Positions 1-10,333 of a DNA stretch of 64,000 nucleotides are shown here, piece after piece. Each line of letters opens with the position of its first letter. Position 1 is the stretch's first letter. A program made the translations under genes and the position numbers. Location: NCBI GenBank assembly GCA_033439255.1, contig CM065880.1, positions 2,604,001 to 2,668,000 on the forward strand. The letters are read 5' to 3'. The notes below the pieces were generated by a model. It made no database searches. It worked only from the letters and a program-made list of their open reading frames with translations, and was not told where the DNA came from. Source of the stretch: Hericium rajendrae (taxonomy: Eukaryota; Basidiomycota; Agaricomycetes; Russulales; Hericiaceae).

Positions 1-1145
1 TTATACAGCCTGAGGGGAAGAAGCGCAATGACGTATGTCTCGGGAACATCTTGCCAAACGAGCCAATGTCGTTGACATGTCCCTTCTTCAGAGATTCGCC
101 CGAGCCATGGCTGGCTGGGGCGAAGTCACTGGGGCCGGAAGTCTTCCCAAAGGCGCGCTACCGTCTTGATCATCCCGTGCTCTTAGTTGACATATTACGT
201 TGATAGTATACCCATGGGCAGCCCTCCCGCAAGGTTCGACCATTTGCGACGTTGGCGGTGGCAATGGACAATTCACTCTCGAACTCATGAAGGCATTCCC
301 TGGAATCAATGTCATCGTCCAGGACATTCCGACTGTCATCAAACAGGGTAAAGAGGTACCTTTTTCTTGCGGTTGAACTGCTGCAGTGACTCATGATCAT
401 TCCAGCTGTGGTCCAAAGAGTACCCTACTGCAATACAGAATTCTAAGGTCAAGTTCGTACCATTCAACTTTTTCGAGGACGCGGCCGAACAAGGATGTGA
501 CTTCTACTATGTAAGGACGATGCAGTATCATAATGGCTCTAGCATTCTAACACTCGAGTTCTTTCTGTAGGTCCGCCATGTCATGTGAGTTCAGTCTTGA
601 ACCTATCGCGCGGAGGAAGTTCATGAGCCCTAGACACGACTGGCCCGACGTCGAATCACTGAAAATTCTCAATAACGTCCGAAAGGCCATGCGTCCCTCT
701 AGCAGGCTTCTCATCCGTAAGTCTTATCGTCCCGCTTTCTCTATCCAACGCTCGACAGCCTCTGTCATAGATGAATTTGTACTCCAGCATGTCACCCGCG
801 ATGATCCCAACCTGGCCATCTTTGATGTGGTGTGTGAGCTCTGCAGTGGAGGTTACGTGACGCTGAACACGCTATTCTAGGCCCCCGCACCGCTCCTGCC
901 CAACTACGGTGTGGCAAACGTCCGCCGGTACCAACAGGACATCAACATGATGGCTGTGTTCAACAGCAAAGAACGCACGGTCGATCAGTTCATTGATCTG
1001 GGGTAAGTGTTTGCACTACTGTCCGAATCTACGAGTCCCGTTGAACTCGACGTCGTTTCGTTTACGCAGGACTAGTGCGGGTTTCAAGCTTGTCAAGATA
1101 TGGGACTCGGGTGAGACGGCCCTGCTTGAGTTTGCTTTGGCCTGA
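1..1145 (+). CDS. O-methyltransferase, COMT-like (3' part)
   Basis: This is the C-terminal 228 residues of a plant/fungal-type SAM-dependent O-methyltransferase (Methyltransf_2), which moves a methyl group from SAM to a small-molecule hydroxyl; the gene begins before the window. Eight short introns fit the frame: 33-91, 141-206, 356-405, 511-570, 585-633, 717-770, 830-880 and 1003-1069. The spliced product shows RFARAMAGW, the SAM-binding glycine loop CDVGGGNGQFTLEL, and HDWPD, which carries the family's catalytic histidine. It ends ...ETALLEFALA at TGA 1143-1145. No internal break is seen, so the visible part looks functional. The substrate cannot be told from sequence. No biosynthetic cluster partners lie downstream, because the next genes are family B and A members. 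Confidence 0.92.
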
Positions 1146-1264
1146 GCTGGATTCGACGCACTCGCGAATTCCGAGTGTTTGCTACCGTTCATAGATATTG
1201 CGTTCTTGTCGAATAGACATGTGAATTTTGAATTTAGTGTGCAACGAAGGTTGAGGCCCGAACG

Positions 1265-1711
1265 TCATCTTGAACTCTGGTACAGAACATTCCGATCCTT
1301 GCAATGTCCAATATTGCAGGATCTAATCACCGATACCACCGTTGCAAATGGCCTGGAACTCCTCACCGGTCCAGCCGTATTCCTTCTGTCGCTCAGCTTG
1401 CGTGACCTCGCCTCATCGCCTGAGAACGCCGCCGTGTGACACCTTGCGCCGCAGCCCTCTCCACGTGAGTAATCTCACCAGATTGGCGTCGTTCGCGTGC
1501 GGGAATTAGGTCTGGGATCTGGCGTATCAACTCTCAAAGAGACACGAACGGAGCGTCATCGTACGGAGCTGGAAGGAGACATATGGATAAGAGAGCTGTC
1601 AGTCCAAAAGAAAAGACGCAGAGACGCACTACATGGATCTGATTGAGGCTCAGCCGAGTAAGGCGAGCTTGAGATAGTCGGCTCCTGAGCGAAAGCATTT
1701 CCTGCAGACAT
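1265..1711 (-). pseudogene. Family B copy 1 (decayed)
   Basis: This is a relic of the small family B protein. Exon 1 starts at ATG 1711 and reads MSAGNAFAQEPTISSS. The family intron is kept: a GTGCGT donor about 85-91 nt into the coding region and a CTTCCAG acceptor. Exon 2 keeps APFVSL, IPDL, SGEITH, RQKEYGW and the end NIGHCKDRNVLYQSSR. It is disrupted by an in-frame TGA directly after APFVSL, by frame loss in the middle, and by a TGA that removes the final GH. It sits head-to-head with the intact copy at 5517-6015, as B genes do in the two other modules, but here a family A gene and a foldback element lie between them. Confidence 0.75.
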
Positions 1712-2393
1712 TTTTTGCCAGCATATTGTTGAACGGTAGGGATTGGATCAAACCCATGCCAGCCCAGGCCCTTTGTATGCCGTGCCCGCAGATAGTCCCG
1801 TACCATGACACAAATTAATGAAACGCCTAGGAAAGACATTGGTCTAGCCACCGCATGGCGCCGTCGTGACTCTCTGTATCTAGGAGGCCGAAATGGACAA
1901 TTGGCCATCTGATTCGTTGGATAGAAAGTGGGAGAATGCGCGGAGCATCAGGATGGCAACACAATAGTATACAGACTGACCAGTGTTATGATATAGCCCT
2001 CGGATGCTTTGAATAACCAATTGCAAAATGTCAAGCAATTACAATGCAATGGGCATCCACCATACTGTTGGTCAACGCAACGTCCGATCGCGATGTCAGA
2101 AAGTCCATGTCCCAGTTTCAACGTCCCTCATACATAGACTCCTGATCTTCAGCTTTTCCTTCACCATCGCTATCAACGGCGTGTATCCTCTGTATCGACC
2201 CTCTGGTTGACCTAAAACGGACCACGGGAGCGAAAGAGCTGCGCGACCGACGGTGTGGCCATGAGCGGAAGCAAATCGAACTCTGTTACGAGCTTGACTT
2301 CGCATCTGCTTCGACCTCTCAGGCCTCCTAGGACCAACCATCAGCTGCTCCCGTGAAACGCCAACTTGAACCATCTGCACAAAACAATCTGGC

Positions 2394-3228
2394 ATGTCCC
2401 CACCTCCCGAAAGCTCGACACTGACCGACGTACCTGAGCCGGGCGCGCAGGTCCCCTACTCAGTGGATGCACTGGCACAGGGGCCAGCGCCGCAAGGAGA
2501 ATCAATCCCTCCCGTCAACGATGATGGCACTAAGATTCAGTTGGGTATGTACATCGATGGCTTTCGGGGACCAATTGATCTTCATGCTTGTGTGCAGCCC
2601 AGCTCTCGCAAGTGCAACTGATGGAGCTCTTCCGTGTCCTGCCGACAATTGTGGCTGGAAGTAAGCGGATCCGTATTGATGATGAGGGAGAAGAGAGCGC
2701 CCCGCAGAAGAAACGTGCTGCGACTGATGCAGAGGCGGGCCCGTCTTGCAAACCGGAGGAGGCTAGCGGCAGTGGGACAAAGCAAGAAGAGGACGATGAA
2801 GAAGACGAAGAGGACGAGGACGAATTTGAGGATCCAGAACTGTGCGTCTGCTTCCGGCTTTCGAGAAGACTGCGAGCTAACTTATCTCCAGGGAGGTGGG
2901 TTTACCTGCTGACCTGGATGACTTTACCCGCCGCAGGAGGAAGGCAGCAAGAAAGTGGATGTCACGAACGACTTGCCGCGACTGCTATAGGACCATCTGG
3001 CAGGACGACTACTTCGAGTATAAGAGCGGCCAATGTGAGGACTGCGAAAGGTAAGTGACATGTCTCGATGGACTGCAGCAAGCGTCGCAGATCGTGATTC
3101 GTCGGTGACTGGATGTTGCATGCTAACCTGGTGTGATTGATTATAGGGCATCATTTGGTTTCCCCCCATTAGATGAGATGAATGAAGAAGTAACAGAAGA
3201 CGAGTCGGTCGACAAGGAGCTGGAGTAG
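2394..3228 (+). CDS. Family A protein 1: acidic, two CxxC pairs
   Basis: No known family is recognised. Four exons (2394-2544, 2598-2841, 2892-3050, 3147-3228) join in frame to 211 aa. The N-terminal 50 residues are proline/serine rich. Residues about 65-90 include KRIRIDDEGEE and KKRA, a possible nuclear signal. A run of Asp/Glu follows at about 110-130. The C-terminal third holds C-x2-C-x17-C-x2-C (CRDCYRTIWQDDYFEY...GQCEDCE), which looks like a small zinc-binding fold, followed by an acidic tail. The second member at 20772-21836 has the same order and the same EV-L start to the last domain, which supports this exon model. A nuclear or protein-binding role is inferred only from composition. 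Confidence 0.7.
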
Positions 3229-4296
3229 GAGAATGGAGAGCAGGACAGAAGTATCGGGAAAAGGTCTCGCTGGTAAGTCTATCCTCATCTCCTCTGCGGA
3301 TATAAGAATGCTGATCTTTACACCTCCATTCCCGACAGCATCACTTGAATCCAGAATCGTAGAAAGTCAAAAAAAGTTCTGAAGAGTCGCCATCTACAAG
3401 GATAGACTAGCCGCACCTCAATGTTCCTGCCGTTTTAGCAATCGACCGGTCACCATATTGTATATCAATGAGTATTGAGCTCTGCTGGTTTATTATCTTT
3501 TTTGCTTGACCACAGTTTCTATCAGCTCGAAATCGCAATGTTGAATCGAATGAAGCCACCTCACACAGGATGTATGCCATCGTTGGATGCTTTGATCAGT
3601 GTCGGAGTGCCTGTTCAAGTCTAGTCTCAATGCTAGATAACTACAAGATATCAGGTTACAATGCGTACCTGACAGTATGTGTGAAGTTTGAACGCAAAAA
3701 CGTCGCGAATCATAGTCGCAGACGAGCATGCATCTGGAAAGAGACAGAGGGATACCTTGTGCTACGTAGTCCACGTAGCCCCGGTAGCCGTGTAGACTAC
3801 TGACGAAGTGCCATAGGCCAGGCCGACAAAAGCCGAACAGTTGTTCCACACAAAAAAACTCGTCCTCGCGCCATGACTACGGTCGTAGCAACCCACAGAC
3901 AATAAGCAGACTGAATTCTCCCGTTTCTCGTTACAAGATAAGCAGCCAAGGCTGCAGAACAAGCTGTCAGCTCATCCCTAGACATTGATCTTCTCAGGCT
4001 AGTAGATTGCGAAGGGATGCGCAAGGATACGTATCCCGCCCCGACATGTAGTACATAGCGCCGCATTGCAGACACTGACTTCTCCTTTGTTTTCCGCAGC
4101 TCATGATTGCGCATGCATTTGATGACAGGGCCACCTAGGGCTACGTACGTATGCTTCCAATGGAGCATCAGAGGGCCGTGTTTCAAATTCAGTCGGTCTA
4201 CGTATTATGTTGCTGTTGTTACTTGACGCCTCGCACCCAACGGCATGCCCACAACTGGGTTATCGATTGCCTATTCCATCTTCCTGGCTACTGGCT
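3229..4296 (+). other. Intergenic; duplicated family B upstream DNA
   Basis: No gene is seen. From about 3780 to 4290 the sequence is an inverted, diverged copy of the B-B intergenic DNA at about 34740-35130 and 59770-60180. This includes the stretch around the direct words for hearing-like repeats CAACCCACAGACAATAAGCA near 3890. About 3230-3480 is unremarkable sequence downstream of the family A gene. Confidence 0.5.
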
Positions 4297-5230
4297 GTAG
4301 ATATTCAGTTAGACAGAATTAATCTGCGGCTGTAGTAAGGCCTGACAGAATTAATCTGTCACCTTTAGGATTAGCCACATTACGGTTCAAACCGTAACAC
4401 GATCTCCCACAGTAGTACAGATCAACTCGTAATGAAAGGTCCTGAGCCGCGTAGTCTAGCAAAACAATGCAAAGACCGAGAATCGAACCTAGGACAATTC
4501 ACCGGTTCATCATGAACGTAGACACAACTAACCACTGAGCCAATGTGCTATTGAAGTCAACATAAATCTATATATAATGGGCCGTTATTTCACGAAAATT
4601 TTGACTTAGCAACATTTCCGTGGGTCATAACCTGGACGGATACACTCGTAATTACAGCTTTATCCGTAAATATCTTAAGTGAGTGTAAGTTAGTGAATTA
4701 TAACCAACAAACAATAATAATGAAGAAAACCTATGGACACAACTTTCAAAGCTAATACTGACAGATACATCTGTTCTTACAGATATACCTGTCTTGACAG
4801 ATGTATCTGTAATTTATGCCTTTATTGTTCATCACATATAATTCACTAACTTGATATTTACAGATAAAGCTGTAATTACGAGTGTATCCGTCCAGGTTAT
4901 GACCCACGGAAATGTTGCTAAGTCAAAATTTTCGTGAAATAACGGCCCATTATATATAGATTTATGTTGACTTCAATAGCACATTGGCTCAGTGGTTAGT
5001 TGTGTCTACGTTCATGATGAACCGGTGAATTGTCCTAGGTTCGATTCTCGGTCTTTGCATTGTTTTGCTAGACTACGCGGCTCAGGACCTTTCATTACGA
5101 GTTGATCTGTACTACTGTGGGAGATCGTGTTACGGTTTGAACCGTAATGTGGCTAATCCTAAAGGTGACAGATTAATTCTGTCAGGCCTTACTACAGCCG
5201 CAGATTAATTCTGTCTAACTGAACTGCCTC
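4297..5230. mobile_element. Foldback element FB-A with tRNA-like arms
   Basis: Two long, almost perfect inverted arms (about 4297-4705 and 4845-5230) enclose an AT-rich loop of about 140 bp. The 7-bp direct repeat ACTGGCT flanks the element (4290-4296 and 5231-5237). The outermost few bases of the arms do not match each other; perfect pairing begins at TTCAGTTAGACAG. Homologous DNA at about 59676-59695 carries the site once and lacks the element, so this is an insertion in the upstream region of family B copy 2. No coding capacity is seen, so it is non-autonomous. A single related arm lies at 22085-22443. Confidence 0.8.
4980..5063 (+). other. tRNA-like sequence in FB-A right arm
   Basis: TGGCTCAGTGGTTAG (4985-4999) fits the RNA polymerase III A box and GGTTCGATTCT (5038-5048) fits the B box, at a tRNA-like distance. 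The T stem has a mismatch and the acceptor ends do not pair, so this is a tRNA-derived (SINE-like) piece rather than a working tRNA. The mirror copy lies in the left arm on the minus strand at about 4466-4548. A third copy is in the single arm at about 22250-22330. Confidence 0.6.
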
Positions 5231-5323
5231 ACTGGCTATGCACGGAGCCACAGTGGTGCAATACAGTGGACGCGCCAATGCGTTCCCTTGACGCTCACGC
5301 TTTTTGTCTCATCTATGCATTTG

Positions 5324-5376
5324 TGAGCTTTGCCACGTGCACGGGCCTGTTTCCGGCAACAGTCACGGTTTATAAA
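5324..5376 (+). promoter_or_regulatory. Promoter motifs of family B copy 2
   Basis: TGAGCTTTGCCACG at 5324-5337 is followed by TATAAA at 5371-5376, about 140 bp before the start codon. The same pair of motifs precedes other B copies: 35652-35692, and on the minus strand 34498-34542 and 59553-59597. That conservation across diverged copies is the evidence for function. Confidence 0.55.
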
Positions 5377-5516
5377 GGTTTCCGGTCAGGCATGGCATGT
5401 AGGTTTTTGTCGGATAAGTTGGTTTTGTGAAAGGTCTGTGTGGCTGCCCTTCCATTGTCAACTCTGACTGACTCGCTTTAAGTGAAGGTTTTTGTTTAAT
5501 ATCACGCTGACAAGAC

Positions 5517-6015
5517 ATGTCGCCTACAAGCGACACTTTTGCTGAGGAGTCGGGTGCATCAAGTTTGCCCTCTGTCAACTTGGAAGAGCATCACTCAGAT
5601 GGATGCAGTGCGTCTCTGCGTCTCTTGTTTTAAGCAATGGCTTATTTATGTCCTTTTAGCTCCGCACGCCGTCGCTCCCTTCGTGTCTCTTCGAGAGTTG
5701 ACAGACCAAATTCCAGACCTAACCCCTGTGCGCGAACAATACAAACACGGCGAAATCACTCGAGGAGAGTGGATGGCTGCAATTCAAGGCCTCGGCGACC
5801 ACCTACATACCCTCAGAGAATGCGATAGAGCGCTTGCAGAGAGGGAGAAACAAGGCGAGATCACATCATCTGAGCAACAAAAGGAGTATGGCTGGACCAA
5901 TGAAGAATTGGAGACTATCTGCACCAATATCAATATTAGGACGGAGATTGTGTCATATAATATTGCGCGTTGTAGAGATCACAATCTCCTGTACCGGAAT
6001 CCAAGAGGACATTGA
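5517..6015 (+). CDS. Family B protein copy 2
   Basis: An intact small protein of 148 aa of unknown function. Exon 1 is 5517-5607 and exon 2 is 5660-6015; the 52-nt intron has a GTGCGT donor and TTTTAG acceptor, at the same place and phase as in the other B copies. Exon 1 encodes a Ser/Glu-rich leader. Exon 2 encodes APFVSLRELTDQIPDL, then HGEITRGEWMAAIQ, a charged helix ending AEREKQGEITS, QQKEYGWTNEE, and the end NIARCRDHNLLYRNPRGH. No signal peptide or membrane segment is seen, and the composition suggests a helical soluble protein. It is convergent with family C copy 1, whose stop lies 86 bp downstream. Confidence 0.72.
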
Positions 6016-6559
6016 CTCGTCATACATTGATACAAGTTATACATGTTTGATATTATTCTAATCCGTGTACCATTAACCGAAAGCTGGATAATAGAACCCG
6101 ATTAACCACGGTTCAGGCCACCAATTTCCTGCTGCAGTTCTGCGATCTTGGCCTGTAATTGTTTCTCCTGTGCTTTCAACATCTGAAAAATCCCAAATTT
6201 ATATAGCTGCCAGTCACAATTATCTATGCTATAGGTAGCTATATATATAACTCATACAGATATATAGGTCTATAGCAGCTATATAGACTATATAGCTCAG
6301 TATGTTACCTATGTAGGCCTACATAGCCAGTTAGCACAGCTATGAAAGCTATAGACATGTCTCTACTTGCTATAGAGCCTATGTAGCCTATGTTCACTAT
6401 ATCACCTTGTAAGTGTAAACTATATGCTATGACATTTATGAGATATACAGTAACTATATACATTATTCAGACTATACACATGATATAAGTCACATAAAAT
6501 GTGAGGCAAATCCATTTATATTATTTCAGTCATAACTAGATACAAAGGTTTATAATCTA

Positions 6560-7770
6560 ATGATGACTACGTCAAGCGCCGTCGCGGGCGCTGGTGCCGT
6601 GGAATGCCATCAAGCGCCGACGCCCGTTAAGCACGCAAACGCAGAGGGCGCACGCGGGCGAGTCCTCGCGCGCACGTGCAGGGCGTAGCGCATGAGCGTG
6701 GGTGTTGCGCGCGGATGCAGGGTATCGCGCAAGCATGCCGGGTGTTCTGCACGCGCGCAGGGCATCGTGCGCAGGCGTTAACCGAGCGTGCGGGGTGTTG
6801 AGCGGGGCGCGCGTGTCGGGGATGGCGCGCGCATGCACGCGAGCTCAGGATATTGTGCGGGAGCGCGGAGGCTGTGCGCGCTTGTCCAAGGGACGAGGCG
6901 CGCGGGCGCAGTATTGCGCGCGAGTGCGGGGTGTGTTGCATGCGTGTGGAGCCTGGCGCGCGTGTGCTGGCCATGGTGCACACGTGTCCGTCGTGGTGCA
7001 CACGTGTCGATCGTGATGCACGCGCAGCGGCCGTGGCGAGCGAGCGCGCGGGGTGCTAATCGGGCGCGCGGGACGTCGTCGCACGCGCGCCGGGTGTTCA
7101 GCTGGTGCGCACGGTGTTGTGCACGCACGCGGGGTGCTGAGCTGGCGCACGGAGCGTGGAGAGGGAGCGAGGCCTGGGGCGAGCGAGCAGGGCGAGCGAG
7201 CAGGGCGAGGGGCGAGGGCATGAGGGGCGGAGCTCGGGGGGATCGGCAGACCGGGGCGGACGGGCGAGCGAGCGCGGGGTGTTGCACGCACATGCGGGGG
7301 ATGGGGTAAGCACGCGGGACAGCGCGGAGACGTTGAGTGCGGGCGCGGGGCATGAGAAGGTCGTCGTGGTGGGCCGGGATGCTTGAGGCGGCGTTCGAGT
7401 CCCGTTGCCGTGGCGACGGGACTCTACGGCACGCGAACGTCATACGGTGCGGCGCGCGGACGTCGACGGCGCGGGCGGTGACGTGGCCCATGCGCGCGTC
7501 GTTGACAGCGTGCAGGCGGCGTGGAATGCGGCCTGTGCGTAGTCCGTGGCCGTGCGGGGTATCGGGATACGGGTGACGAGGCGGTTTCGGCGCGGGGCAT
7601 TGGGGTTGCACGCATGGGCAGCACGGGGCGTTGGCGGCGTTGTTGGGAAGGCGGAGGGGGCGATTGATGGCGAAGATGGTGACGGGGACGTCGGACTGGC
7701 GATAGGAAGCATGGGGTGGTCGATGGAAGGCGTGGGGGTGTCGAAACAACGTGTCGCTCGAAAACGAGCG
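6560..7770. other. GC/CpG-rich block inside CATC-1
   Basis: About 1.2 kb of strongly GC-rich, GCGCGCG-rich sequence with sharp borders to AT-rich DNA on the left and moderately AT-rich DNA on the right. Many long open frames cross it on both strands, but their compositions (Arg/Ala/Pro/His) are what GC-rich DNA gives by chance, and I do not call a gene. The abundance of intact CpG is notable, because the nearby LTR copies differ mainly by transitions. Confidence 0.6.
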
Positions 7771-8210
7771 ACACTTGATTAGTACGAAAGATATGAAATA
7801 AAGCTTCTTTTTGCTTACCTTGACCCCTCTGCATCACTGCTAGCCCCGCTAATTCGCTCGATCCAGCGAGAGAAGGAGGAAAACGAAAGGAGAAGGGGGA
7901 AGAGGAGCAGGAGGGTGGAAGGACGAGAGACAGAGAGGGTAGGAGTTGAGAAGTCTCAACGCGCGTTTGGTGCTTCAGCCACCGAACTCGCGAAGAGACA
8001 TAACAAATCAAATCAAATAGCTAAAAATACGAAAGAAAGACACGAGCTATGTATTATACGTTTCAGTACAATACATGAGCTATCGTTGTAGCAAGCATAC
8101 GGTATTGCACTGAACAGCAGGGTTAAAATAACCAAGTCTAATTACCTAGCTTCTGCCGCGGGGCTCGGCAACGCCCGGCAGCCACGATTCTCGGCTTTGC
8201 CCGGAATTCG

Positions 8211-8262
8211 TATATAAGGCTCGCGCGACGCGCGTTGCCTCTTGCTCTTTAATCCCCACCAT
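8211..8262 (+). promoter_or_regulatory. Conserved TATA promoter block of CATC-1
   Basis: TATATAAGGC at 8211-8220 is followed by a CGACGCGC-type word, a C/T-rich stretch, and CCCCACCATCTC. The element at 42061-50775 has the same order on the minus strand (TATATAAGGC at about 42803, then CGACGCGCAACC, then CCCCCATCATCTC near 42750). This conservation between two otherwise different elements points to a working core promoter and transcript start. Confidence 0.65.
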
Positions 8263-8367
8263 CTCCTGCCACGTTGACGCTTCGTCGTCGTTGCTTGTTC
8301 GCTCGTCGTCGTTGCTCGCTCGCTCATCGTCGTTGCTCACTCGCTCGTCGTTGCTATATTTATTAAG

Positions 8368-8648
8368 GTAAGTTTATATTCCTAATCTCTTATGTCTTGT
8401 GCTAATGTCTTCATACTTGTTACAGTGCCTTTGTATGCTTACTAGGTAAGCTTTGTCTTGTCTTATACTAATGTCTCCAAATTGTCTTGTAGATTTTCGC
8501 TTTTGTGTTAGTTTGGTAAGCTTTTATATGTTATCTTTGTTATCTTTTAATACTAATGTCTTTTTCCTTAGAAATTTTCGCATTTTTGTAGTACTGGCAA
8601 GTCTTATAATGTTTTATACTAATCTTCACTAATGCTATATTATCTTAG
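8368..8648 (+). other. Cascade of micro-exons in CATC-1 leader
   Basis: Downstream of the promoter four introns can be read: 8368-8425, 8446-8492, 8516-8571 (all GTAAG...AG) and 8597-8648 (GC-AG, GCAAGT donor). Each has a CTAAT branch site, usually TACTAATGTC. The exons between them are only 20, 23 and 25 nt long (8426-8445, 8493-8515, 8572-8596). No open frame runs through them with recognisable protein sequence, so the transcript may be non-coding or a leader to something lost. Predicted from sequence only. Confidence 0.55.
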
Positions 8649-8816
8649 AGGTTCCTAATATTTATCATCTTGTATTATGTAGTATAATGTTGTAGTATAT
8701 TGTCATGTTGTAGTTAGTCAATAAAATATCTTGCTGTTCTTTATCTTTTGTGTGATCTTCATGGATTGTCTACTTTATCAATATGTAGATATGTGTAGAA
8801 TTTTATTAAGTCTAGT

Positions 8817-9140
8817 ATGACTATAAATTCATATTATAACATTGTTATCTATTATGAATATGTAGAGTACTCAGTTAATGGTAACCACCAGAGTATCTAT
8901 AGTATCTGTAGTGAATATAATCTACATAGCTATTCTCATAGCTCTATAGCTATGTCTTGTAGCTCTATAGTTATCATAGCTATCTCTTATAGCTCTATAG
9001 CTATCATAGCACTCTATAGCTATCCTAGGTAGCTCTATAGCACTCTATAGATGACCCCCTTCTATGGCCATCTATAGAATAGGTGGCATAGCTATGGCCC
9101 TATGACATTTATATAATCTATATAGAGCTCTATAGCCATG
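8817..9140. repeat. AGCTCTATAG subterminal repeats of CATC-1
   Basis: Dense short repeats of TAGCTATAG / AGCTCTATAG type near the right end, mirrored by similar words near the left end at about 6220-6480. Subterminal arrays like this often serve as transposase binding sites; that role is inferred. Confidence 0.5.
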
Positions 9141-9907
9141 TGGATTTTCTCAGATGAAGTTATTGCATTCCTTGTGTTTCGCTACTAGATCTTGTCGGAA
9201 TTTGTGGATGTGGCCCATGAGCACGTCTACCTCTTCCTGATGGTATGCCCTCTCTTGCTCAAGTTGTGCCTGCGCTTCTTGCTTCTCTTGTTCGAGTTGT
9301 GCCCTGAGTGCCTTCTCCTTGTCGTACCAATCCTCGAGGGCTGAGATATAAAGGATCACTGACAGAATTGCATGTAAGCATACGCACAACGATCATGTGA
9401 AGATATACACACACCTCCTCTTGTCGCTCCTAAAAGGGGGGCCGTAGGATACTGCTTGTCTTGATATGCATTCGGCAACATCTTGTTCAGATTGACATGC
9501 TCTTTCCTAAGGACTTCCCTTTGGTTCGACACATTCTCAGCATTCTTGCCTTGCTTTGCTTTGTCTTTGACCTTATGCTGTCCTTGAGGTAAAGGTGCCG
9601 ACATCGTAGCAGCAGAGCTACTACCCGCCACCGCTCCTGTGGCCTCATCTCTCGCCTTGCCCTTGCCTTTCAGATGCGCTGGTATCCTCTCGAATTGTTC
9701 TTGGCCAGGCTCCGGTAGTGAAGGAACCCATTGTGGAGCAGACAAGCCTTCCTCTGCAGCTCCAGTGTCCTCGTCTCTCACCTTTCCCTTGCCCTTCCTG
9801 GTTCTTGATACCATCTGGCAGCTAGATGGTGCTGACAAAGGAGCCGAGCCACCTCCTCCTGCAACTTCAGCGTCCTCGTCTCTTGCTTTGCGTTTGCGGC
9901 CTCTTGG

Positions 9908-10333
9908 TGTCAAGACTTGGTCGTAGACAGCAGAGAACCACCCAAGTCACCAGCGATGATGGGAGTGAGAGAGCAGAGAGCGACTAGCAGCGCAGTGACC
10001 TGTATTGGAGGTACAGTACGGTACAGACGAAATGGACAATCTAGGGAAATAGGCGAGCGACAGGGAGCCTATAAGTACTGGGACGACAATGGGAAAAGAA
10101 CAATGGACACCATAGCGGGTCGAACAATAGAGTGAGAACAATGGTGGCCAAAAGGAGAACAGTGGGAGGGAGAACAATAGGATGTCCCAAAGGGGAACAA
10201 GGGCATGGGTGAAGGATAGCCCCAGCCTGTCATGTGAGGAAGTGAACATGTGATGGGGCTGCTGGAGCACATGACCGATGCGATGCCTTGATGGCAGAGA
10301 AGAAGGCAGAGAGAAATGGAGCGATCCGTGACA
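9908..10333 (-). repeat. Chromovirus LTR (left in window, 3' LTR)
   Basis: 426 bp, beginning TGTCAAGACT and ending GATCCGTGACA (TG...CA). It matches 17121-17543 along its length, with a few percent differences that are almost all transitions. Confidence 0.93.

Larger units (their letters stand above)
6180..9156 (+). mobile_element. DNA element CATC-1 (2977 bp, non-autonomous)
   Basis: The ends are imperfect inverted repeats, CATCTGAAAAATCC on the left and the complement of CATCTGAGAAAATCC on the right, flanked by AA on both sides (6178-6179 and 9157-9158). Both ends are rich in AGCTATAG-type subterminal repeats (about 6220-6480 and 8930-9135). The interior holds a very GC-rich block (6560-7770), a TATA promoter at 8211, and an AT-rich region with strong splice signals (8368-8650). 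No transposase is recognised. Its closest relative in the window is the element at 42061-50775, which shares the end type and the promoter block. It lies within family C copy 1. Confidence 0.75.

Noticed and set aside
4980-5063. A functional tRNA gene
   Set aside because: A and B boxes are present but the acceptor ends do not pair and the T stem has a mismatch. It lies in repeat arms present in three copies.
6778-7749. A 323-codon frame and several other long frames in the GC-rich block
   Set aside because: Long frames arise on both strands and in several phases because stop codons are rare in GC-rich DNA. The composition is Arg/Ala/Pro/His repeats with no domain.
6180-9156. CATC-1 as an intron of family C (TTTTTCAG acceptor at its end)
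   Set aside because: The acceptor-like end exists, but no matching donor lies at the other border. Omission of the element plus one AA gives the correct protein, so it is an insertion; accidental partial splicing cannot be excluded.
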